The position numbers and the translations under genes were made by a program. Positions 26,341 to 35,219 of a stretch of 64,000 nt of DNA are shown here, one piece after another. This DNA is from JBKEBQ01 sp047973225 (GTDB taxonomy: Bacteria; Bacillota_I; Bacilli_A; Erysipelotrichales; Erysipelotrichaceae). Where the stretch lies: positions 1 to 64,000 of the forward strand of contig JBKEBQ010000017.1 of assembly GCA_047973225.1 (NCBI GenBank). Direction: 5' to 3'. Position 1 is the stretch's first letter, and every line of letters begins with the position of its first letter. Under the pieces are notes generated by a model that had not been told where the DNA came from, did no database searches, and saw only the letters and a program-made list of their open reading frames with translations.

Positions 26341-27229
26341 TCAGTTTGAGGCATTGGTATATATTGATCAAAAGCAAGATGAAAAAATATCGCAACGCAA
26401 ATTAGCAGATGCTTTACAAATATCTTTGGGTAATGTAAATAGCGTTTTACAAGAATTAGGCGAAAATGAATTTCTAATAAAATCATCAGGTAAATATGAA
26501 GTAACAAAAAAAGGCTATGAAGCGTTAGCGCCATACCGAGTAAAAAAAGCAATTTTTATTGCGGCAGGTTTTGGTTCAAGGCTTGTGCCGATTACATTGA
26601 ATACGCCAAAACCGCTTATTCGCGTGCACGGGAAGAGGATTATTGATAGTTTACTTGCGGCAGTTGCGAAAGCAGAAATTGAAGATATCACTATTGTTAG
26701 GGGATATTTAGGAGAACAATTTGATGTTTTAAAAAATAAATATCCGCAGATTAAGTTTATAGAAAATCCCATGTATAATGAAGCAAATAACATTTCAAGT
26801 GCTTATTTGGTAAGAGCGGAATTGGATCATGCCTATGTGTTGGAAAGTGATTTGGTTCTTTATAATTCAGATATTATTCGTAAATATGAATACAATTCCA
26901 ATTATTGTGGAATTCCTGTCGAGGTCAGTGACGATTGGTGTTTTCAAACCAGCCAAAAAGTTATCACGCATTTGGGAATTGGTGGTAGAAATTGTTATCA
27001 AATGGTAGGAATTTCTTATTGGGATAGCGAAGATGCAAATAAAATGAAAGATGATCTAAAAATGGTATTTGAATCTCCTGGAGGAAAAGAATTGTATTGG
27101 GATGAGGTTGCCTTAGGAAAATGTATGAATAAGTATAAACTTCATGTAAAATCTGTGAAGGCAGATGATATTATTGAAATCGATACAACCAATGAATTAA
27201 AAGAAATTGATCCTATTTATAATGTATAA
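26324..27229 (+). CDS. Winged-helix/nucleotidyltransferase fusion (LicC/PntC-like)
   Basis: Residues 1-70 form a MarR-like winged helix (SQRKLADALQISLGNVNSVL as recognition helices, KYEVTKKGYEAL as wing). Residues 73-301 are a nucleotidyltransferase: AIFIAAGFGSRLVPIT, then TPKPLIRVHGKRII with the metal/substrate lysine, and VLESDLVLY. Closest known groups are CTP:phosphocholine and CTP:2-aminoethylphosphonate cytidylyltransferases, which activate a head group for surface glycans or lipids. Overlap with the permease gene suggests that the imported compound is its substrate and perhaps the inducer. The fusion could autoregulate the operon. Substrate and regulation are inferred. Confidence 0.8.
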   Translation: MNLTYNQFEALVYIDQKQDEKISQRKLADALQISLGNVNSVLQELGENEFLIKSSGKYEVTKKGYEALAPYRVKKAIFIAAGFGSRLVPITLNTPKPLIRVHGKRIIDSLLAAVAKAEIEDITIVRGYLGEQFDVLKNKYPQIKFIENPMYNEANNISSAYLVRAELDHAYVLESDLVLYNSDIIRKYEYNSNYCGIPVEVSDDWCFQTSQKVITHLGIGGRNCYQMVGISYWDSEDANKMKDDLKMVFESPGGKELYWDEVALGKCMNKYKLHVKSVKADDIIEIDTTNELKEIDPIYNV

Positions 27230-27285
27230 GAGATATATAATAAATAGGGTCTTACATACAGACGTATAAGAAGTTAAAGAAATAG

Positions 27286-27322
27286 AAAAACGGCATCATT
27301 TCAATAAAGGATATCGTTTTTT
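27286..27322 (+). terminator. Terminator of the importer operon
   Basis: AAAAACG..ATC pairs with GAT..CGTTTTTT around a two-by-two internal loop and ends in a T run, about 55 bases after the last gene. Confidence 0.6.
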
Positions 27323-27413
27323 GTTTCCTCAAAAAAAAAGATGAATAGAAATTTATTTGAAAAATTTTTATATTCTTAATACCTTTTTTGTCTTTAATGG
27401 TATAGTTACATTT

Positions 27414-27608
27414 TCACTCTGTGGAAGAAGCGAAAGTATCATCAATAGATTCTAAAACTATAGCTAAGGATTGAAGTGATAATGATTGAATGAGATTAGG
27501 TAGTTTGCATTCAAGTGATTGTAAGGATTTTGGTGAACTTACAAAATTTGTGAAGAAAGAATTTAGTTGCGTATTTAAATAGCTTGTGATATTTGGCACC
27601 ATATTCAT
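27414..27608 (-). pseudogene. Possible transposase N-terminal fragment (ISLre2/UPF0236-like)
   Basis: Sixty-four codons starting at ATG 27608 behind AGGAGACCTC, reading MNMVPNITSYLNTQ, later SLECKLPNLIQSLS and ending LESIDDTF-ASSTE. The acidic, leucine-rich pattern resembles the N-terminus of ISLre2-type transposases, but the match is weak and based only on pattern. The frame stops far short of any full transposase. An inverted repeat, TCCTGTT and AACAGGA, flanks the start (27615-27652). It marks the left border of the accessory island. Confidence 0.35.
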
Positions 27609-27760
27609 GAGGTCTCCTGTTCTTATGTTTAGCAAAAAACTATTATAACAGGATCTCTTTTTATTACCCACCAAAATTTTACACTATAAATTTATCTTAA
27701 AAATTTGATTTTTTTTGACATATAATTTAATTATAAAAAATAAAAAATGCATATGAGTAT

Positions 27761-27958
27761 ATGTGTCTATGGGAAAATTCTTTTATTGCTTATGACATAA
27801 ATTCTAATGATATCGTTGCATCGATGACTATTGTGAACAAAAATGGTCTGGAAAAACGAAGAAAAAACTTTAGAGTGAATATATTTACATTTTTAAATAA
27901 CATTTCAAAATATGAAATGAATGATTTCATATTGCCAAATATTATAATAGATGTATAA
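27761..27958 (+). CDS. Small hypothetical protein
   Basis: An open frame of 65 codons rich in Asn, Ile and Phe, with no recognised domain, signal peptide or membrane segment. No ribosome binding site is visible before the ATG, so it may be the tail of a decayed gene. It lies 40 bp before the ABC ATPase relic on the same strand. Real expression is doubtful. Confidence 0.3.
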   Translation: MCLWENSFIAYDINSNDIVASMTIVNKNGLEKRRKNFRVNIFTFLNNISKYEMNDFILPNIIIDV

Positions 27959-27997
27959 AAAAAACAAAAAACTATTTAAAAAGAAAAGGAGAAAGAG

Positions 27998-28686
27998 ATG
28001 GAAATTTTAAATATAAAAGATTTGTCATTTTCATATAGCAAGAAATCATTACCTATTTTAAAAAATATAAATTATTGTTTTGAATCAGGAAAAATATACT
28101 CTATTGTTGGTCATAACGGAGCTGGAAAAACAACACTCATAAGAATTTGTCTAAATATATTGCTTTTTGAAGACGGAGAATTGTTGTGGAAAGAGTCTTT
28201 GGTAAAGTCGTATGTTCCCGATTTGGGCGGATTATATGAATATTTGACAGTGGAAGAAAATCTAAAAATAGTTTTCAAATTATGCCAAATGGAAAGTCAA
28301 ACAATTGATATACACATAAATGAGGCATTAAAAAAAGGCAATTAGAAGATAAGAAAAAATCAATCAGCTATCCATGGGACAAAGACAACGCGTCAGTTTA
28401 ATATTAGCAAATGCCAATAATCCTGATGTAATATTTTTTGATGAGCCGTCAAATGGAGTAGATATTATTACGCAACAATTATTAAATAGTCATATCTTGG
28501 ATTTAAAAAGACAAAATAAAAACCGTTATTTTAGCAACACACGATATTAATTTGATTGAAAAAATTACCGATGAAGTTATTATTATGCAAGATGGAGAAA
28601 TAAAATATGCAAATGCTTTAAAGGATATAGATGATTTTAGCAAAACATATAAAAAGTTAACGAGGGACAACTATGAACATAATTAA
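27998..28686 (+). pseudogene. ABC exporter ATPase, three frameshifts
   Basis: Behind AAAGGAGAAAGAG, an ABC ATPase begins with LSFSYSKKSLPIL, Walker A GHNGAGKTTLIR and the Q-loop region YVPDLGGLYEYLTVEE. The frame stops after 115 codons. Homology then continues in other frames: LEDKKKSISY, then MGQRQRVSLILANANNPD with Walker B VIFFDEPSNGVD, then VILATHDINLIEK and IIMQDGEIKYAN, ending near 28686. The shifts fall near 28340, 28373 and 28520. All motifs survive, so decay is recent. It would have been the partner of the permease that overlaps its end. Confidence 0.85.
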
Positions 28687-29347
28687 AAACTTGATGCTCA
28701 AAGATTTTTATGAGTATAAAAATAATTTTATAAAAGTATTTGGTACTGTAGTTCTTATTGTTTGTATTCCTATATTTCTGTTTAATTTTGGAGGAATTTC
28801 AACTGCAATTTTTAGAGATACGGATATGTTTTCGACGATAATTGTGATCTTTTTTATTACACTTATCTTAGGTGAAACAGCACTATTTCCAATGTCAAGA
28901 GATATAAAATCAGGAATGTTTGAAAAATATTTTATAAATATATATATAAAACCAAGATATATCTATATGTCGAAGTTTAATGTTAATATAATTATTATTG
29001 GTATTGCGTTTGTACTGATGATGGTATTGAATTTTATCGTTTCTCGATATGCAACTTCAAATTTCAGATTTTCAGTTAATTTAATAATGATATATCAGCT
29101 TGTTATAGCGTGTTCAATAGGAACAAGTGCTTCTTTTATATGCTCTTTAGTAAATCGTGACGATAATAACGCAATGGCATATGCGGGGTTTCTTTTATTG
29201 ATCTATATGGGGTATTATAAGTTACTTGATGTACTAAGAATTTCTAATAAAATAATTGAAAACTTGGGAATTACGATAATTGCGTTTTTGCTACTGATGA
29301 TAGTTTTACACTTGTTGAGAAATAATAAATTTATAAGAAAATCATAG
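28673..29347 (+). CDS. ABC-2-type permease of a peptide exporter
   Basis: Membrane protein of 224 residues with six predicted helices (about 20-42, 55-78, 100-123, 135-158, 170-187, 198-218) and no enzymatic motif, matching ABC-2 permeases of bacteriocin or lantibiotic export/immunity systems. The frame is intact, but its ATPase partner just upstream is broken, so the transporter is probably inactive unless another ATPase serves. Ile, Asn and Phe content is high even for this AT-rich genome. Confidence 0.7.
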   Translation: MNIIKNLMLKDFYEYKNNFIKVFGTVVLIVCIPIFLFNFGGISTAIFRDTDMFSTIIVIFFITLILGETALFPMSRDIKSGMFEKYFINIYIKPRYIYMSKFNVNIIIIGIAFVLMMVLNFIVSRYATSNFRFSVNLIMIYQLVIACSIGTSASFICSLVNRDDNNAMAYAGFLLLIYMGYYKLLDVLRISNKIIENLGITIIAFLLLMIVLHLLRNNKFIRKS

Positions 29348-29413
29348 ATGTGGATATATTCACTTAATTAATTCGCGATATATTAAGTGCTGATATAGGA
29401 AAGAAGATTATTT

Positions 29414-29521
29414 ATGAACAAGCCACAAATACAGAATACACAAGTAATCGGATTTTTGGCATCAGGAGTTGGTTCAGCGGCTGCAGCGTTTATGACATTT
29501 TGTTATAATCTTATTTTATAG
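29414..29521 (+). CDS. Candidate RiPP/bacteriocin-like peptide, 35 residues
   Basis: A short gene behind AGGAAAGAAGATTATTT. It encodes a peptide with a polar N-terminus (MNKPQIQNTQ) and a hydrophobic, Gly/Ala-rich remainder (VIGFLASGVGSAAAAFMTF), then CYNLIL. A terminator hairpin follows at once (29545-29574). It sits between the exporter genes and a radical SAM/SPASM relic with a PqqD-like N-terminus, the place where the precursor of a ribosomally made modified peptide is expected. Family is not recognised; precursor function is inferred from position, size and composition. Confidence 0.5.
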   Translation: MNKPQIQNTQVIGFLASGVGSAAAAFMTFCYNLIL

Positions 29522-29940
29522 CTTTATAATAAAGAACTGCAAATAAAAGATGGAGTATTCTTCATCTTTTATTTCAAGTAAGGATTTTTTGTGAATAGGT
29601 GAAAAAGCGGTTAAAAAAACTAAAATTTTGGTTTTTATAAGAGTTTGTAATTTTTAAAGCACAAGTTTCAATGTTTACAAACATTTAGTTTCAGGGTCAT
29701 CAAAAAGAAATGCTGGTATATTTTGGCAGAACTAGAAGATACATCAATGATAAACGTGTGTTAAAGTTTTTTTAACTGAAACCATTTAAAGAGAATATAT
29801 GCTGTTGAGATATCGTATTTATCAAGATAAATACACATTATATAAAGTGAAAGTTAAAATATCATTATTTCTATATATAAAGCATTACGAAGATAGTAAA
29901 AATTTAATGTGAATATAATTTTGAGGAGGGATATAAAAAA
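29522..29940. other. AT-rich gap without a recognisable gene
   Basis: Apart from the terminator at 29545-29574, no open frame, RNA or repeat could be supported. Short frames around 29700-29800 end quickly; a GAGGAGGG ribosome binding site at 29924 belongs to the radical SAM relic. Confidence 0.5.
29545..29574 (+). terminator. Terminator after the small peptide gene
   Basis: AAAAGATG and CATCTTTT pair around a ten-base loop and are followed by ATTT. A hairpin directly after a precursor gene commonly raises precursor over enzyme expression. Confidence 0.6.
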
Positions 29941-30902
29941 TGTACTATTATTTAAACGAAGAATTTAGAGAGTTTTTCATTCAAGATTCGTATGAGTATA
30001 TAAGAATAAAAAAAACAGTTGCCACTTTACATAAATAAAGAAGCAGCAGTAATATTAAAGCAATGTGACGGTATTCATAGTGTTGAAAACATTGTAGAGA
30101 ATGTTGCTGTTTGCTTTAAGGTAGCAAAAGCGGAAGCAGAGAGTAATGTTCGTTTTTTTATACAGAATGGTTTATCTTCGGGCTTACTAGAATGTTCTAG
30201 CGCACCATTTAAAAATAATGAAAGTAATTTTTTTAATTCAATGATTGATAAAGCAGGATTTGTTCAAATTAGCATCGATGGTTTAGAGGCTTATCACACT
30301 ACAGTTAGAGGGAAGCAGGATGCTTTTAAAAGAAGTATTGAAACGGTTAAATGTCTATCAAAAAAAGATATACCTGTAAGGGTGACAACATGTTTGATAA
30401 ACCAAAGTGAAGATGAAGTATTTGCGCTTGTGTCACTCATTAAAAAAAAGGAGCAAAAGGTTATATGGTATCCATGCTTGATGAAGTAGGTAGAGCACAA
30501 AAAAATAGTTTATCATCTAATTACAGTAAAGAAAAAACGCTTAAATTAGTAGAGAAGTTAAAGGAAAAATTTGCTTCTAATAAATTTATAGTGGGAACAG
30601 AGGATATTTGTGATATAGAAGAAAATGCTTTTTTTAAGAACTGTGGAGCGGGATATAATTTCATCAAAATTGATCCATATGGGGGAGTTTTCGAATGTAT
30701 TTTATCAACCAATAAAATTGGAGAGCTGAGTGTTGATTACGGACTTCATAAATATTTACAAGACAATCATTCAAAGATATTAAATTACACTTCCATTATA
30801 GCACCATCGAAAAGTATTTGCAGATCATGCGAAAAACTCAGTCATTGTTATTCTTGTATAGTGAAAGCAAGGCAATCTCATTGTGATTTGTTTAATAATT
30901 AA
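29941..30902 (+). pseudogene. Radical SAM/SPASM peptide maturase relic
   Basis: Starts with MYYYLNEEFREFF behind GAGGAGGG, shifts frame in a poly-A run near 30010, and continues LPLYINKEAAVILKQCDG, a PqqD-like peptide-recognition domain. The radical SAM domain resumes only at AGFVQISIDGLEAYHTTVRG: the CxxxCxxC motif and GGEP loop, about 110 residues, are missing. A further frameshift near 30470 leads to MLDEVGRAQKN and a SPASM end with FKNCGAGYNF, DPYGGVFEC and CRSCEKLSHCYSCIV. Deletion of the cluster motif rules out activity. Confidence 0.85.
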
Positions 30903-31033
30903 CAAAAGGGGTTTATAAATATAAATGCTAAGATCAGAATATTCAATAGTGTATATGTGACGATCACCAAACATGTGCGAAAGAAGGTCTTTTTATCCGT
31001 TTATTGTATACGATATAAGCAAGATACATGGGA

Positions 31034-33130
31034 TTACGAATTTCGTAATACATCAACAGGGGATACTTTTCTGATAAAGATAAAGGAAAGAAACATCGGT
31101 GGAAACGAAGCTAACAGAGATAATAACAGCATAGAAATAAATAAATTTTTATTTAAGAAAAAGATATTGTTTGCGCCAATAACATTTAAAATGATCAGTA
31201 TCAATAGTATAAAAATAGCAGATAAACTAATGAGTTTCATGAAGAACAGGATTGTTTCGATACTCAACATTTTCTTGATTTCGAACTCAGAAAAGCCATT
31301 TGTGCGAAGTAGGGCAAACTCTTTTTTGCGCTTATGCATATGAATCGAAGCGGCAATTGTCATTAATAATAAGATAATGATAAAAATACTAATAGATAAA
31401 GTTTTAGAAACATTATGCAAATGCTTCATGTTTTCACTTAACATGACAATATTTTTGGGCTGCGAAATAACTTCAATATTGGGATTAATTTGTTTAACTT
31501 TATTGCTAAAAGAGTCAATAAGTGTAAATGATTTTAATTCGACAATATACGAAGAAGGGGTGTAGTCTGATATAGAGTCACTTTGTTGGGGATTGAAAGT
31601 TGAAGATTTTATGACTTGTTGTTGAATTTTATTCATTTCATCAAGAGGCATATACACACATAAAGAACCATTATCGTTGTATTTGTTTTCAACCGTTGAA
31701 GATAAGATACCTTTTACAGGAATCTCAAAAGTCGCTTCTTCAAGTAATGGAATATCAAATTGTTCTTGGATGACATCATCTGATTTATCTGGGCTAATAC
31801 TTCCTTGTACACTTTCTTTTTTTGTGGGAACACCGGTTTTGATGAAAAGATGAACTGGTTTACTTTTTTTATCAAGCTGTAATGCTTGTGCTAAATCATA
31901 GGAAATATATGCGCCATTTTTGGCTTTTTTATTGATCACATCAGCATGTTTTTTTAAATTTTGAAAATTATAATACGGAAGAACAGAAAATGAAGTATCA
32001 CTTTCTTCGCCAATGATTTGCTTAGGATGATTATTTTCTAGAATGCTTATGCTACCGTTTTTATACTCCTTTTTAATACCTGTTCCGCGCGATAAAAATT
32101 GTAACATTGGATACAGATTCTTTATTTCGTTAGATTTGTTGATCAATTTAATATCATTGCTTTCTATCGGAATAATACCTTCATTTGAAAATCCTTGATC
32201 TTGCAAAGTGTTACGATTCACGATATAAACTTCTTTATCGCTAAGGGAGTTTGCGAGTTGTTCTTGGCTGTTTATGACACTTTCACCCAATCCGCTCAAA
32301 AAGGTACTTAAAGCTATCGCAAAAGCACAAAAAAACATCATAAAACTTCGCAATAGTTTTGTCTTTTTATCGGTATTAGCAATATAATGTGCAATAAATG
32401 ATAAAGGCAATTTTATAGGTTTTTTCAATAAGTTTGATAGTTTTTCTGAGTTTGTTGACGGGGTCGGGTGTTCGCTATTTAATAAAATCAATTTTTTATT
32501 TTCAATTTTATAAACGGTATCGCCAATGTCAACAATCTTTGCATCATGAGAAGCGATTACAATTTTGGTTTGAAATTCTTGAACAATCTTTTGAAAAAGC
32601 TGTAAAATGTGTGTTGTGTTTTCTTCATCCAAGGCAGAGGTAGGTTCATCTGCAATGATAATTTTCGGTTTTTTGATCAATGCGCAAGCAATGGCAACAC
32701 GCTGTTGTTCTCCTCCGGACAGTTGCGAAGGATATAATTTTCGCTTATCTAATGGAATATTAACAAATTCTAATATACTTTCTAGATTTTCATTACTTTC
32801 TGGACATTGATGCGCTAAGTAGGAAGAAAAAAGAATGTTTTCTTCAATGGTCAAGTCGGGCAATAAACTATTGTCTTGGAATATGTATCCTATTGCCGCC
32901 TTTCGTAAATTAGATAACATAAAATTATTTGTCAAATCAACAGGTTCTTCATCAAAAACATAATCATAAGCTGTATCATTCGCAATCAATCCAATATAGT
33001 ATAACAGCGTACTTTTACCGCTTCCACTCACGCCTGTAAGAACGCAAATACTAGCATCTTTAATTTGTAAGTGAACAGAATCAAGAATTGTTTCTTGAAA
33101 TTTCACAGTAATATTTTTTATGTCAATCAT
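31034..33130 (-). CDS. ABC transporter, ATPase fused to FtsX-type permease
   Basis: MacB-like protein of 698 residues. The N-terminal ATPase has Walker A GVSGSGKSTLLYY, signature LSGGEQQRVAIA, Walker B IIIADEPTSALD and H-loop VIASHD. After about residue 260 come a first membrane helix (SFMMFFCAFAIALSTFL), a long extracytoplasmic region of about 290 residues, and three C-terminal helices of the FtsX domain, ending SPVDVLRNS. Such transporters work in bacteriocin export, peptide resistance or signal transduction. AAGGAGATATAACA before 33130 sets the start; the frame is open from 33163. It is downstream of a secreted basic protein gene. Confidence 0.85.
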   Translation of the reverse strand: MIDIKNITVKFQETILDSVHLQIKDASICVLTGVSGSGKSTLLYYIGLIANDTAYDYVFDEEPVDLTNNFMLSNLRKAAIGYIFQDNSLLPDLTIEENILFSSYLAHQCPESNENLESILEFVNIPLDKRKLYPSQLSGGEQQRVAIACALIKKPKIIIADEPTSALDEENTTHILQLFQKIVQEFQTKIVIASHDAKIVDIGDTVYKIENKKLILLNSEHPTPSTNSEKLSNLLKKPIKLPLSFIAHYIANTDKKTKLLRSFMMFFCAFAIALSTFLSGLGESVINSQEQLANSLSDKEVYIVNRNTLQDQGFSNEGIIPIESNDIKLINKSNEIKNLYPMLQFLSRGTGIKKEYKNGSISILENNHPKQIIGEESDTSFSVLPYYNFQNLKKHADVINKKAKNGAYISYDLAQALQLDKKSKPVHLFIKTGVPTKKESVQGSISPDKSDDVIQEQFDIPLLEEATFEIPVKGILSSTVENKYNDNGSLCVYMPLDEMNKIQQQVIKSSTFNPQQSDSISDYTPSSYIVELKSFTLIDSFSNKVKQINPNIEVISQPKNIVMLSENMKHLHNVSKTLSISIFIIILLLMTIAASIHMHKRKKEFALLRTNGFSEFEIKKMLSIETILFFMKLISLSAIFILLILIILNVIGANNIFFLNKNLFISMLLLSLLASFPPMFLSFIFIRKVSPVDVLRNS

Positions 33131-33221
33131 TGTTATATCTCCTTCATGTAGACAAAAAGTCAAAGTTGTTTTAACAAAGTAAGTGAAGATAGAAATTAAA
33201 TAGCTGTTGTAAAAACAGCGT

Positions 33222-33605
33222 TTAGAAGTTTATAGATAAATAGCTTCGCCGTGAAGTAATCGTTGCAGAAAAACCGTTTAGATTGATACCACTATTATAA
33301 GTAAAATGCATTTTTGTGTAATTTATGCCACCAGAAACATAGCTAGTGTACTTTACAGAGGAAATCCAATTCGGCCAATTTGCCCAATTTTTGTTGTATT
33401 GCGTATAGGTTTTATTTTTGAGTGGATCGCCTTCTACATAGTAGTGAGCGCCGAGAACTTTCCAACCAAAAGCATTGAGCCCCCATGCTGCTTGATGATA
33501 CTTGCGTCTAGCAGCTTCAATTTGCGAATGGTTTGTCGAATACATACCAAAGAGAACAGCAATACAAAAACCGGACAACCAAAATTTTCGTAGTAATTTT
33601 TTCAT
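33222..33605 (-). CDS. Secreted basic protein of unknown function
   Basis: A 127-residue protein with a signal peptide (MKKLLRKFWLSGFCIAVLFG, likely cut after QIEAA). The mature part of about 95 residues is basic, has no cysteine, and is rich in Trp, Tyr and Asn, including KNWANWPNWISS and SVKYTSYVSGGINYTKMHF. No family is recognised. Size, secretion and the directly following ABC-FtsX transporter resemble bacteriocin/immunity pairs, but other roles such as surface binding are possible. GGGAGAAAA precedes the ATG; an upstream ATG at 33632 lacks such a site. Between the genes lies a small GCTGTT hairpin. Confidence 0.6.
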   Translation of the reverse strand: MKKLLRKFWLSGFCIAVLFGMYSTNHSQIEAARRKYHQAAWGLNAFGWKVLGAHYYVEGDPLKNKTYTQYNKNWANWPNWISSVKYTSYVSGGINYTKMHFTYNSGINLNGFSATITSRRSYLSINF

Positions 33606-33904
33606 TTTTCTCCCTTCTTTAGTTAAAAGCATACCTCATCAAAGTAATATAGATGAGGATGATATTAATTTTCTACCTTCCAATAAAAGATACACTTTTT
33701 TTCTTGTCTGTCCTGAACAAAATGTTTAATGTAATCTTGAGAATGATCAAGATAATTTTATCGATTTGATTGTAACACATACATATGGCTTTTTTTACTT
33801 AAATGTAAATGGATTATTACAAGTACAAATGACTAGATATCATGCAGTTGAGATGGTTCTGTTTATAAAATATAGTATACTTATAACAGAAGTGAGGTGG
33901 ATTG

Positions 33905-34087
33905 ATGAAAGTGATAAATGAATCGTATCTACATGGATCGCTTGACAGGATAAGTGAACTAGTGGATGCATATGAACAAGTATTGATAAAAAGAACAGGC
34001 AAAAATGCCATTATGATGATAACTTTACAAGAATATAATAAACTAAAAAAGCTACAGTATCAATTTGAAATGATGCATAAGAAATAA
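33905..34087 (+). CDS. Phd/YefM-like orphan antitoxin
   Basis: Sixty residues reading MKVINESYLHGSLDRI, a central LIKRTGKNAIMMITLQEYNKL, and a basic end. The pattern of an N-terminal strand-helix followed by a GKNAVMMS-type strand and EEY helix is that of Phd/YefM antitoxins, which bind DNA as dimers. No toxin gene (RelE, Doc or PIN) follows; tsaC comes next after 70 bp. GAGGTGG precedes the ATG and TATACT lies near 33882. It may be a domesticated regulator or a relic. Confidence 0.6.
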   Translation: MKVINESYLHGSLDRISELVDAYEQVLIKRTGKNAIMMITLQEYNKLKKLQYQFEMMHKK

Positions 34088-34156
34088 ACGAAATATATAC
34101 TTGTCGGGTTAGAAAATGATATGATGATAATGGTTTTGAAAGTTAGGACGTGAGTA

Positions 34157-34768
34157 ATGAATACACATATTTTTAAACAGAATGAATTGGACGAGGTACG
34201 CAAGTGGATTCTTGCTGGAAAAGTAGTGGCATTTCCTACCGACACGGTGTTTGGTGTTGGTGTTGTGTGGGATAATGAAGCTGCTTTGAAACGCTTGAAG
34301 TTATCAAAAAAACGAAGCGAAGATAAACCCATTCCACTTATGGTATCTTCATTTCAACAAATCGAAGAAGTTGCTTATGTGAATGCAGTGGCAAAAAAAG
34401 TAATTGCTAAATTTATGCCTGGAGGATGTACCATTATTTTAAAGAAGAAAAAGCACATTCCAGAATATGTTAGTAATGGTTTTGATACGATTGCGATTCG
34501 CATGCCAGATGATGATTTTTTATTGTCAATATTAAAAGAAAAGGCAATGCTTGTTACCAGTGCGAATATCAGTGGCGAAGAAACAGCTAAGAGTCAAGAA
34601 GAGGTGTTATTACAACTAAATGGACGCATTGATGCCATTGTTTTGGGTGAGGCAGGAGGCGGGATAGCCTCCAGTATTATTGATCTGAGTGAGAGACCTT
34701 ACCAAGTGATTCGTGAAGGATTGATTTCTGTAAAAGAAATTAAAAAATTAATAGAGGAGGATGTATGA
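34157..34768 (+). CDS. tsaC: Threonylcarbamoyl-AMP synthase (TsaC/YwlC/YrdC)
   Basis: Forms threonylcarbamoyl-AMP for the t6A37 modification of ANN-decoding tRNAs. The 203 residues contain the YrdC core: GKVVAFPTDTVFGVGV, LKLSKKRSEDKPIPLMV (the KxR and SxN nucleotide-binding region) and LVTSANISGEE, then PYQVIREGLIS. It lacks the C-terminal Sua5 domain, so it is the short type. AGGACGTGAG lies before the ATG. rpiB overlaps its stop by four bases, and glyA follows, an order seen in other Bacillota. Confidence 0.93.
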   Translation: MNTHIFKQNELDEVRKWILAGKVVAFPTDTVFGVGVVWDNEAALKRLKLSKKRSEDKPIPLMVSSFQQIEEVAYVNAVAKKVIAKFMPGGCTIILKKKKHIPEYVSNGFDTIAIRMPDDDFLLSILKEKAMLVTSANISGEETAKSQEEVLLQLNGRIDAIVLGEAGGGIASSIIDLSERPYQVIREGLISVKEIKKLIEEDV

Positions 34769-35214
34769 AAATAGCAGTAGCATGCGATCATGGAGCTTTT
34801 GAATATAAAGAACGAGTAAAAAGCATCGTGATTGAAATGGGGTATGAAGTAGAAGATTTTGGATGTTATGACAAAACATCCATTGATTATCCAGATGTTA
34901 TTTATCCAGCCGCAAAGTCAGTGGCGCAAGGAAAAAATGATCTAGGAATTGTATTATGTGGAACGGGAATTGGCGCGAGTATTAGTGCGAATAAAGTAAA
35001 AGGAATTCGCTGTGCGCTGGTGAGTGATATCTTTAGCGCACATACCACAAAAGAACACAACGATTCCAACGTGCTTGCCTTAGGACAAAGGGTAGTGGGA
35101 GAGTCGATCATGGAGGAAATTGTGAGAACTTGGTTACAGACCCCGTTTTCGCAAGATGAACGTCACAAAAAAAGAATTCAAAAAGTAAAAGAAATTGAAA
35201 TCAAGGAGGGATGA
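34765..35214 (+). CDS. rpiB: Ribose-5-phosphate isomerase B
   Basis: Interconverts ribose 5-phosphate and ribulose 5-phosphate in the pentose phosphate pathway (LacAB family). The 149 residues show IAVACDHGAFEYKE, DYPDVIYPAAKSV, the catalytic cysteine in LCGTGIGASISANK, and HNDSNVLALGQRVVG. It overlaps tsaC by four bases and ends five bases before the preferred glyA start, forming a three-gene operon. Confidence 0.95.
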   Translation: MKIAVACDHGAFEYKERVKSIVIEMGYEVEDFGCYDKTSIDYPDVIYPAAKSVAQGKNDLGIVLCGTGIGASISANKVKGIRCALVSDIFSAHTTKEHNDSNVLALGQRVVGESIMEEIVRTWLQTPFSQDERHKKRIQKVKEIEIKEG

Positions 35215-35219
35215 TAAAG

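Noticed and set aside
30957..31343. Plus-strand open frame of 128 codons
   Set aside because: It is antisense to the FtsX end of the ABC transporter and has no ribosome binding site; the minus-strand protein has clear domains.
33306..33593. Plus-strand open frame of 95 codons
   Set aside because: It lies entirely antisense to the secreted protein gene, which has a signal peptide and ribosome binding site.
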